A stretch of DNA of 5,547 nt from an uncultured Oscillospiraceae bacterium. GTDB lineage: Bacteria; Bacillota; Clostridia; Oscillospirales; Oscillospiraceae. Under the pieces are notes generated by a model. It was not told where the DNA came from, made no database searches, and was given only the letters and a program-made list of their open reading frames with translations. This document shows, one piece after another, positions 1-5,547 of the stretch. The translations under genes and the position numbers were made by a program. Position 1 is the first letter of the stretch, and every line of letters begins with the position of its first letter. The stretch spans positions 1-5,547 of the forward strand of contig CALWVX010000116.1 in NCBI GenBank assembly GCA_944385065.1. Reading direction: 5' to 3'.

Positions 1-99
1 AGGGAGCGGGGGGTGCCCACCCGGACCACCGTGGGGGTGACCGCCCTGGCGGACCACTTCCCGGTGGAGCTGGAAGTTCTGGTGGAACTGTACAAGTGA
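1..99 (+). CDS. C-terminal end of a probable RidA/YjgF-family protein (partial, 5' end outside window)
   Basis: Only the last 32 codons are present, in frame from base 1 and ending in TGA at 97-99. The residues include PTRTTVGV followed about ten residues later by FPVELEVLVEL. This order (an Arg-Thr/Ser-x-Val-x-Val strand, a short loop, then an acidic VEIE-like strand just before the C-terminus) matches the end of the RidA/YjgF/YER057c/UK114 fold. Many members of that family deaminate reactive enamine/imine intermediates; the arginine of the strand corresponds to the family's substrate-carboxylate-binding arginine. With only 32 residues this is a family suggestion, not a demonstration. The gene converges on the minus-strand ATPase gene and is closed by the strong terminator just downstream, so it is the last gene of its transcript. 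Confidence 0.5.
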   Translation, partial: RERGVPTRTTVGVTALADHFPVELEVLVELYK

Positions 100-110
100 T
101 CGGGTTTCAA

Positions 111-140
111 GGGCCCCGGGCGGATGCCCGGGGCCCCTTT
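111..140 (+). terminator. Rho-independent terminator of the plus-strand gene
   Basis: A perfect 11-bp GC-only stem (GGGCCCCGGGC at 111-121 paired with GCCCGGGGCCC at 126-136) with a GGAT loop is followed by CTTT. It starts 11 bases after the TGA at 97-99. The T tract is short, but the stem is very stable. Read on the minus strand the hairpin is followed by TTGAAACC, so it could act only weakly in that direction. Confidence 0.85.
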
Positions 141-176
141 GCATCGGGCGGCCTTTCGATGACAGAGGATGGGCAG

Positions 177-200
177 GCGCCCACCCGACAGGGTGGGCGC
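177..200 (-). terminator. Perfect inverted repeat, possible terminator of the ATPase gene
   Basis: GCGCCCACCC (177-186) and GGGTGGGCGC (191-200) form a perfect 10-bp stem with a GACA loop, 28 bases past the ATPase stop. The position suits 3'-end formation or protection of the ATPase mRNA. No T tract follows on either strand, so intrinsic termination is doubtful; it could instead stabilise the 3' end, or work together with the second hairpin at 111-136 that the minus-strand transcript would meet next. Confidence 0.45.
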
Positions 201-228
201 TTGCGCGGTACCCGGGAGAGAGGCCCCT

Positions 229-2859
229 TCAGCGGCGGGCCAGAGAGCGCTGAACGGCCTTGACGCACTCCACAATGGGAATGACCAGGACGGCCAGCCC
301 CAGTGCCACGGCGTACTCCATAGGGTCAATGTGGGTGAAGCCGAAGGCGTCGGACAGGCCGGGGAGGTAGATGACGGCGCTGGTAAGGATCAGGCTGAGC
401 ACCATGGCGCCCCAGAGGATCTTGTTGTGGCTGTGGAGTTTGAACACGCTGCCCCGCTGAGAGCGCATGTTGAAGCTGTGGAAGATCTCCGCCATGCTCA
501 TGGTCAGGAAGGCCATGGTCATGCCGTCGGGGCTCTGGGTGATCTCCCATACGCCCGACTCCATAAAGTGGCCGATGAAGTAGGCCGCCAGCACCAGTAC
601 CGTGACCATCAGCCCCTGATAGGCCACGTCAAGGCCCAGGCCGCCCGCGAAGATGCCGTCGCTGGCCTTCCGGGGGGGCCGCTCCATCAGGTCGGGCTCC
701 CCCTTCTCCATGCCCAGGGCCAGAGCGGGGAAGCAGTCGGTGATCAGGTTGATCCACAGCAGGTGGACGGGTTCCAGGATGACGAAGCCCAGCAGGGTGG
801 CCAGAAAGACGGAGAGCACCTCGCTCATGTTGGAACCCAGCAGGAACTGGATGGCCTTGCGGATATTGTCGTAGATCCGCCGGCCCTCCTGCACGGCCCC
901 CACGATGGTGGCGAAGTTGTCGTCGGCCAGCACCATGTCGGCCACGTTCTTGGTCACATCGGTGCCGGTGATGCCCATACCCACGCCGATGTCGGCGGAC
1001 TTGATGGAGGGGGCGTCGTTGACCCCGTCGCCGGTCATGGCGGTGATGCAGCCGTTGCGCTTCCAGGCGTTGACGATGCGCACCTTGTGCTCGGGCTGTA
1101 CCCGGGCGTAGACACAGTAGTGGGAGATATTCCGGTCCAGCTCCTGATCACTCATTTTATTGAGCTGGGAGCCGGTAATGGCCTGGTCGTCATGCTCCAG
1201 AATGCCCAGCTGCTTGGCGATGGCCACGGCGGTGTCCCGGTGGTCGCCGGTGATCATCACCGCCCGGATGCCGGCGGTCTTGCACTGGGCGATGGCGTCC
1301 TTCACCTCGGGGCGGATGGGGTCGATCATGCCCGCCAGCCCCAGGAAGGTCAGGTCGTGCTCCAGAGCGGCCGGGGACTGGTCCTGGGGCATCTCGTCAT
1401 AGCGGCGCTCCGCTGCGGCCAGCACCCGCAGGGCCTGATCGGCCATGGCCTTGTTCCGGGCCAGGATCTCCGAGCGGGCCTGATCGTCCAGAGGGAGGAC
1501 CCTGCCGTCCTTCTCATAGGAGGTGCACCGCTTCAGCAGCACATCAGGGGCGCCCTTGGTGTACTGCACATAGCCGTGCTCCAGCTGGTGAATGGTGGAC
1601 ATCATCTTCCGGCCCGAGTCGAAGGGGGCCTCCCCCACCCGGGGCAGCTCCTGCTCCAGTTGGGGCTTGGGCAGTCCCGCCTTGGCCGCCCAGTTCACCA
1701 GGGCGCATTCGGTGGGCTCGCCCACCGCCCTGCCCGTTTCGTCGGGGGCGGCATCGGAGCACAGGGACATGGCCCGGGCGGTCTTCTCCACATCCCCGAA
1801 GGAGTCCACAACGGTCATCTTGTTCTGGGTGAGGGTGCCCGTCTTGTCCGAGCAGATGACCTGGGCGCAGCCCAGAGTCTCCACAGCGGTCAGTTTTCGG
1901 ATGACCGCGTTTCGCCTGGACATATTGGTGACGCCGATGGACAGCACGATGGTGACCACGGCGGCCAGACCCTCCGGAATGGCGGCCACCGCCAGGCTGA
2001 CGGCCACCATGAAGGTGCTGATGATGGTGTCCAGATGGAAGTCGCCCGCCCGGAGCAGGCTGAACAGGAAAATGAATACACAGATGCCCAGCACCAGCAC
2101 ACTGAGGATCTTGCTCAGCTGGCCCAGTTTGCGCTGGAGGGGGGTCTCGCCCTCCTCCGCCTGGGACAGGGCGTCGGCGATCTTGCCCATCTCGGTGTCC
2201 ATGCCGGTGGAGCACACCACCGCCCGGCCCCGGCCATAGACCACGGTGGAACCCATATAGAGCATGCAGCGCCGGTCGCCAAGGGGGACCTCCTCCTCTG
2301 CGGCGATGGCGTCCACCTCTTTTTCCACCGGTACGCTCTCGCCGGTGAGGGCGGCCTCCTCGGCCTTGATGCTGGCGCACTCCAGAATGCGGCAGTCGGC
2401 GGGGACGGCGTCGCCCGCCTCCAGGATCACAATGTCGCCGGGGACCAGCTGGTCGCTGTGCAGATGGACCATTTTTCCATCCCGCAGCACCTTGCTGGTG
2501 GCGGCGGTCATCTCCTGCAGGGCCTCGATGGCCTTTTCCGCCTTGCTCTCCTGGTACACGCCCAGCACCGCGTTGATCAGCACCACGATGAGAATGATGA
2601 ACACGTCGGTGAACGGCTCGCCGGAATAGGCGGCGGTGACGCCGGAGACGGCGGCGGCGGCCAGAAGGATGATGATCATGGGGTCGCACAGCTGCTGGAG
2701 AAAGCGCTGGAGCAGGGTGGCCTTTTTCCCCTCGGCCAGCTTGTTGGGGCCGTATCGGGCCAACCGCTCCTCCGCCTGCTGCCGGGAGAGGCCTTCTTCT
2801 GAGGAGTCCAGCTCGCTCAGAACTTCATCCGGGGTTTTCTGATAAAAACTCATGCCCAT
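229..2859 (-). CDS. P-type calcium-translocating ATPase (type II, SERCA/PMR1-like)
   Basis: An 876-residue cation pump of the inner membrane that should export Ca2+ from the cytoplasm at the cost of ATP. A cation-ATPase N-terminal domain (about 4-75) leads into M1-M2 (about 60-77 and 83-102). The actuator domain follows, with TGES at 172-175. M3-M4 contain PEGL at 295-298. The phosphorylation motif DKTGT is at 338-342 (D338 is the phosphorylated aspartate). KGAPD at 435-439, TGDH at 537-540 and TGDGVND at 609-615 complete the P/N domains, and six further membrane spans (about 671-868) follow. E296 (M4), N677 and E680 (M5), and N704, T707 and D708 (M6) align with SERCA calcium ligands. Length is normal for bacterial calcium ATPases and all catalytic motifs are intact. 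I chose ATG 2859 because AGAAGG lies 5 bases upstream; ATG 2853, two codons on (MSFYQ), is nearly as likely. The frame stays open to an ATG at 2994, but that ATG overlaps the -10 box and its extension does not resemble the family. The gene has its own promoter and leader. Calcium is inferred from family ligands; Mn2+ transport is an alternative. Confidence 0.95.
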   Translation of the reverse strand: MGMSFYQKTPDEVLSELDSSEEGLSRQQAEERLARYGPNKLAEGKKATLLQRFLQQLCDPMIIILLAAAAVSGVTAAYSGEPFTDVFIILIVVLINAVLGVYQESKAEKAIEALQEMTAATSKVLRDGKMVHLHSDQLVPGDIVILEAGDAVPADCRILECASIKAEEAALTGESVPVEKEVDAIAAEEEVPLGDRRCMLYMGSTVVYGRGRAVVCSTGMDTEMGKIADALSQAEEGETPLQRKLGQLSKILSVLVLGICVFIFLFSLLRAGDFHLDTIISTFMVAVSLAVAAIPEGLAAVVTIVLSIGVTNMSRRNAVIRKLTAVETLGCAQVICSDKTGTLTQNKMTVVDSFGDVEKTARAMSLCSDAAPDETGRAVGEPTECALVNWAAKAGLPKPQLEQELPRVGEAPFDSGRKMMSTIHQLEHGYVQYTKGAPDVLLKRCTSYEKDGRVLPLDDQARSEILARNKAMADQALRVLAAAERRYDEMPQDQSPAALEHDLTFLGLAGMIDPIRPEVKDAIAQCKTAGIRAVMITGDHRDTAVAIAKQLGILEHDDQAITGSQLNKMSDQELDRNISHYCVYARVQPEHKVRIVNAWKRNGCITAMTGDGVNDAPSIKSADIGVGMGITGTDVTKNVADMVLADDNFATIVGAVQEGRRIYDNIRKAIQFLLGSNMSEVLSVFLATLLGFVILEPVHLLWINLITDCFPALALGMEKGEPDLMERPPRKASDGIFAGGLGLDVAYQGLMVTVLVLAAYFIGHFMESGVWEITQSPDGMTMAFLTMSMAEIFHSFNMRSQRGSVFKLHSHNKILWGAMVLSLILTSAVIYLPGLSDAFGFTHIDPMEYAVALGLAVLVIPIVECVKAVQRSLARR

Positions 2860-2864
2860 TCTTC

Positions 2865-2870
2865 CCTTCT
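2865..2870 (-). promoter_or_regulatory. Ribosome binding site that decides the ATPase start
   Basis: On the minus strand AGAAGG, followed by GAAGA, sits 5 bases before ATG 2859 and 11 bases before ATG 2853. The spacing favours 2859, and the purine-rich run of more than 15 bases could serve either start. It rules against the upstream in-frame ATG at 2994, which has no such site. Confidence 0.65.
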
Positions 2871-2884
2871 TCTCTTGTAACAGG

Positions 2885-2920
2885 GTCGGCGCGGCCCCGC
2901 TCTCCGGAGGCCGCGCCGAC
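2885..2920 (-). promoter_or_regulatory. Long GC-rich hairpin in the ATPase leader
   Basis: GTCGGCGCGGCC (2885-2896) and GGCCGCGCCGAC (2909-2920) are exact reverse complements, giving a 12-bp stem with a 12-base loop in which CCG and CGG can pair further. It lies between the TATAAT promoter and the start codon, ending 14 bases from the Shine-Dalgarno region. No T tract follows, so it is not a standard terminator. It may be a structured 5' UTR or mRNA-stabilising element. I recognise no known riboswitch class here; in particular I cannot identify it as a Mn2+ (yybP-ykoY) element. Confidence 0.6.
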
Positions 2921-2985
2921 TGAGTGAATCCACATGAAAAACGGTTCCGCACCCGGAGCTGGGGGACGAAGCTCCAACCCCCATT

Positions 2986-3014
2986 ATTATACAAACTTGT
3001 GCCTTTAACATAAG
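2986..3014 (-). promoter_or_regulatory. Probable sigma-A promoter of the ATPase gene
   Basis: A perfect minus-strand -10 hexamer TATAAT lies at 2986-2991 within an AT-rich island (about 2983-3015) in otherwise GC-rich DNA. At 17-base spacing the -35 position (3009-3014) reads CTTATG, a poor match to TTGACA; a 16-base spacing gives TTATGT. Transcription would start around 2979, giving a leader of about 120 bases. The terminator of the upstream HAD gene lies just behind it, which supports a separate transcription unit. The weak -35 suggests modest or activator-dependent expression. Confidence 0.65.
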
Positions 3015-3047
3015 TTCAGCTTGGGGAGCGGCCTGTTCAGGTTTCGC

Positions 3048-3088
3048 AAAGAAAGGAGAACGCCCCGGCCTTCCGAAAGGCCGGGGCG
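3048..3088 (-). terminator. Rho-independent terminator of the purH-purD-HAD transcript
   Basis: On the minus strand a perfect 12-bp stem (CGCCCCGGCCTT with AAGGCCGGGGCG; plus-strand 3061-3072 and 3077-3088) closes a TCGG tetraloop and is followed by TTCTCCTTTCTTT. It begins 5 bases after the HAD stop codon. The T tract is interrupted by C residues, but the stem is strong. It ends the operon and separates it from the ATPase promoter. Confidence 0.85.
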
Positions 3089-3093
3089 GGGAA

Positions 3094-3758
3094 TCAGGGA
3101 AGACAGCGGGCCAGCCAGTCCCGCAGCTGGAGCAGGCTGTCAAAGGTCCGGTCCGCCGCCCGGGTCATCTCCGGCGTGGGGGGGATCAGGTCGGGGACCA
3201 GGGCGGTGAACAGCCCCGCCCCGTGGGAGGACAGCACGCCGTTTTTGGAATCCTCCACCCCCAGACAGCAGGCGGGCTCCAGTCCAATGGCCCGACAGGC
3301 GGTCAGATAGATCTCCGGGTCGGGCTTGCCCCGGGTCACCGTGTCCCCGGTGACCACCGCCTGGAAGTATCGGCCCAGGCCGCTGTTCTCCAGCTTGTAG
3401 CGGGTGGTGTTGGCCCCGCTGGAGGTGGCCAGGGCCAGGGGAAGCCCCCTCTGGGCGAGAAGCTCCAGAATTTCCCGGGCCCCCTCTTTCACCGGAACCC
3501 CCTCGGTCTCCAGCCGGGCCCGGCTGCGCTGGGAGCAGGTGCGCAGGAACTGGTCCAGGGGGAAGTCCGGGGGCGAGACCTGGCGCAGCAGGGAGACGAT
3601 CCCCTCGTGGTTGCGGCCCACCAGCTCCAGATAGTGCTCCTCAATGCCCGGCGCGTCCATCTCCCGGGCCACTCCCAGCCACACGTCCATGGCCAGGCGC
3701 TCGGTGTCAAAGAGGGTGCCGTCGGCGTCAAAGACCGCGCCCCTCAGCGAAAGCATGC

Positions 3759-3762
<4 letters not shown>
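3094..3762 (-). CDS. HAD-superfamily hydrolase, beta-phosphoglucomutase/phosphatase-like
   Basis: A 222-residue soluble HAD protein, subfamily I by layout. Motif I is FDADGTLFDTE, with nucleophile D12 and acid/base D14. A helical cap (about 20-90) includes the VGRNHEG segment (48-54). Motif II is ATSS with S114, motif III is K146 in GKPDPE, and motif IV is VEDSKNG with E170 and D171. All four motifs are intact, so a Mg2+-dependent phosphohydrolase or phosphomutase is expected. The family members most like it are annotated as beta-phosphoglucomutase, phosphoglycolate phosphatase or sugar/nucleotide phosphatases, and the sequence does not decide between them. Its ATG (3760-3762) overlaps the purD TGA in an ATGA junction, which implies translational coupling and co-expression with purine synthesis. 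A GGAGGG lies 13 bases upstream of this ATG. AAGG lies 7 bases upstream of a second in-frame ATG at 3756, so a protein two residues shorter is possible. The operon terminator follows at once. Confidence 0.9.
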
Positions 3763-5015
<1,253 letters not shown>

Positions 5016-5021
5016 AATACG

Positions 5022-5028
5022 CTCCTCT
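5022..5028 (-). promoter_or_regulatory. purD ribosome binding site beside a repeat hairpin
   Basis: AGAGGAG on the minus strand, 6 bases before the purD ATG at 5015. The site is of interest because the stem of the neighbouring repeat (5034-5052) ends only five bases upstream, so insertion of the repeat could change access of the ribosome to this site. Confidence 0.8.
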
Positions 5029-5031
5029 CGA

Positions 5032-5057
5032 GCGGGCGACCAGAGGCCGCCCCTACA
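5032..5057 (-). repeat. Short palindromic repeat unit A (REP-like half unit)
   Basis: On the minus strand the unit begins TGTAGGGGCGG and ends CGCCCGC. GGGCGACC (5034-5041) and GGCCGCCC (5045-5052) form an 8-bp stem with one A-C mismatch and an AGA loop. Its first 11 bases (5047-5057, plus-strand CCGCCCCTACA) are an exact inverted copy of the left end of unit B at 5120-5130. Two related units in one spacer argue for a dispersed repeat family rather than a chance palindrome; I recall similar GTAGGGGC-ended elements in Oscillospiraceae genomes. Confidence 0.75.
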
Positions 5058-5119
5058 AAATAGATTCAGATATGCTGCGGGGTGTGATCACGAAACATAT
5101 CGCGTTATCCCACGGGCTC

Positions 5120-5175
5120 TGTAGGGGCGGGTGTCCTCACCCGCCCGCGGGCCGATGAGGACATCGGCCCCTACA
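5120..5175. repeat. Palindromic repeat unit B (double-hairpin REP/BIME-like element)
   Basis: The 56-base element is bounded by the exact 9-base inverted ends TGTAGGGGC (5120-5128) and GCCCCTACA (5167-5175). Inside are two 9-bp hairpins: GGGCGGGTG/CACCCGCCC (5125-5133 and 5138-5146, loop TCCT) and GGGCCGATG/CATCGGCCC (5149-5157 and 5162-5170, loop AGGA). The segments TGTCCTCA (5132-5139) and TGAGGACA (5156-5163) are also exact reverse complements, so the element can alternatively fold as one long hairpin or join its two loops. It lies 30 bases downstream of the purH stop. It has no coding capacity and no T tract. Confidence 0.85.
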
Positions 5176-5205
5176 GACAGAAAACGGCCTGCCTGTTGTG
5201 TTCGT

Positions 5206-5547
5206 TTAATGATGGAACAGCCGAATCCCAGTAAACGCCATCACCATGCCGTATTTGTCGGCCGTGGCGATGACCTGATCATCCCGGATGGAGCCGCCGG
5301 GCTGGACGATATACTGAACGCCCGACTTGCGGGCCCGCTCCACATTGTCCCCGAAGGGGAAGAAGGCGTCGGAGCCCACGGTGACCCCAGACATCTGGGC
5401 GATCCAGGCGGCTTTCTCCTCGGCGGTGAGCACCTCGGGCTTCACCTTGAAGGTGTTCTGCCACACCCCTTCGGCCAGCACGTCCTCGTACTCGTCGGAG
5501 ATGTACAGGTCGATGGCGTTGTCCCGGTCGGGGCGGCGGATGTTGTC
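5206..5547 (-). CDS. purH: AICAR formyltransferase, C-terminal part (5' end outside window)
   Basis: The C-terminal 113 residues, open to the window edge and ending in TAA at 5206-5208. The enzyme transfers a formyl group from 10-formyltetrahydrofolate to AICAR to give FAICAR, the penultimate step of IMP synthesis. Recognisable segments of the fragment are RRPDRDNAIDLYISDEY (4-20), VKPEVLTAEEKAAW (35-48), GSDAFFPFGDN (58-68), QPGGSIRDDQVI (82-93) and the terminal FTGIRLFHH. SDAFFPF, QPGGS-RD and FTG-R-F-H are shared with the transformylase domain of bifunctional PurH. The RRPDRDNAID...VKPEVLTAEEK block and the RLFHH ending instead match, from memory, the roughly 390-residue monofunctional transformylase of Clostridia, where IMP cyclohydrolase is a separate protein. 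The catalytic Lys-His pair would lie outside the window. The GTG at 5481 is internal and not a start. Confidence 0.93.
   Translation of the reverse strand, partial: DNIRRPDRDNAIDLYISDEYEDVLAEGVWQNTFKVKPEVLTAEEKAAWIAQMSGVTVGSDAFFPFGDNVERARKSGVQYIVQPGGSIRDDQVIATADKYGMVMAFTGIRLFHH

Noticed and set aside
1592..2239. A 215-codon plus-strand frame and a long minus-strand frame (1544-2689, Arg/Pro/Gly-rich) over the ATPase gene.
   Set aside because: Both are out-of-frame readings of the ATPase coding sequence with composition typical of GC-rich shadow frames and no supporting start context.
169..2802. An 877-codon plus-strand open frame opposite the ATPase gene.
   Set aside because: It is in codon register with the ATPase gene, so its stops would require sense TTA, CTA or TCA codons, which are rare in this GC-rich gene. 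Its product is a Gly/His/Asp/Val-rich translation with no recognisable domain. The ATPase on the other strand has every catalytic motif.
2955..2982. H-type pseudoknot from the GGGGG/CCCCC and GGAGCT/AGCTCC pairings in the ATPase leader.
   Set aside because: The second and first stems would be joined with a zero-base third loop across a 5-bp stem, which is sterically unlikely; alternative folds are more plausible, and part of the first arm may not be transcribed.
2860..2994. N-terminal extension of the ATPase to the in-frame ATG at 2994.
   Set aside because: That ATG overlaps the -10 box and would be upstream of the predicted transcription start; the extension lacks family similarity, and a good ribosome binding site lies before 2859.
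5120..5175. The large palindrome as a rho-independent terminator of purH.
   Set aside because: No T tract follows on the minus strand, the structure is a double hairpin with matching outer ends, and a related unit lies nearby, so a repeat element fits better.
5032..5175. CRISPR-like array or T-box/purine riboswitch between purH and purD.
   Set aside because: The units are inverted rather than regularly spaced direct repeats, and I see no purine aptamer core or T-box sequence.

Overview
This window looks like ordinary chromosomal housekeeping DNA from a GC-rich, low-AT Clostridia member, most likely an Oscillospiraceae gut anaerobe of the Flavonifractor/Pseudoflavonifractor/Intestinimonas kind. 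The reasons are the high GC coding sequence with clostridial Shine-Dalgarno sites, the stand-alone AICAR-formyltransferase type of PurH C-terminus, and the GTAGGGGC-ended palindromic repeats that I associate with these genomes. The genus is an inference; the sequence carries no rRNA or other marker that would fix it.

Layout, left to right. Positions 1-99 hold the last 32 codons of a plus-strand gene (probably a RidA/YjgF-family protein), closed by a very strong hairpin terminator at 111-140. All other genes are on the minus strand and converge on it. Reading in their direction of transcription (right to left): the 3' end of purH (5206-5547), a 190-base spacer carrying two palindromic repeat units, purD (3759-5015), and a HAD-family hydrolase (3094-3762) whose ATG overlaps the purD stop by four bases, followed by a clear terminator (3048-3088). 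Then comes a new transcription unit: a TATAAT promoter near 2986, a roughly 120-base structured leader, and a complete P-type calcium ATPase gene (229-2859). A perfect inverted repeat at 177-200 lies between the ATPase stop and the plus-strand terminator.

How the genes work together. PurH (AICAR formylation) and PurD (GAR synthetase) are steps of de novo IMP synthesis and belong to one purine operon. The HAD hydrolase is translationally coupled to purD, but its substrate cannot be read from the sequence. The ATPase is an independent cation-export unit with its own promoter.

I found no undescribed defence, mobile or RNA system. The most noteworthy non-coding features are the repeat pair inside the pur operon, whose two hairpin loops are exactly complementary and whose one arm sits next to the purD ribosome binding site, and the structured leader of the ATPase gene. 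The very long plus-strand open frames opposite the ATPase and purD are codon-register shadows.
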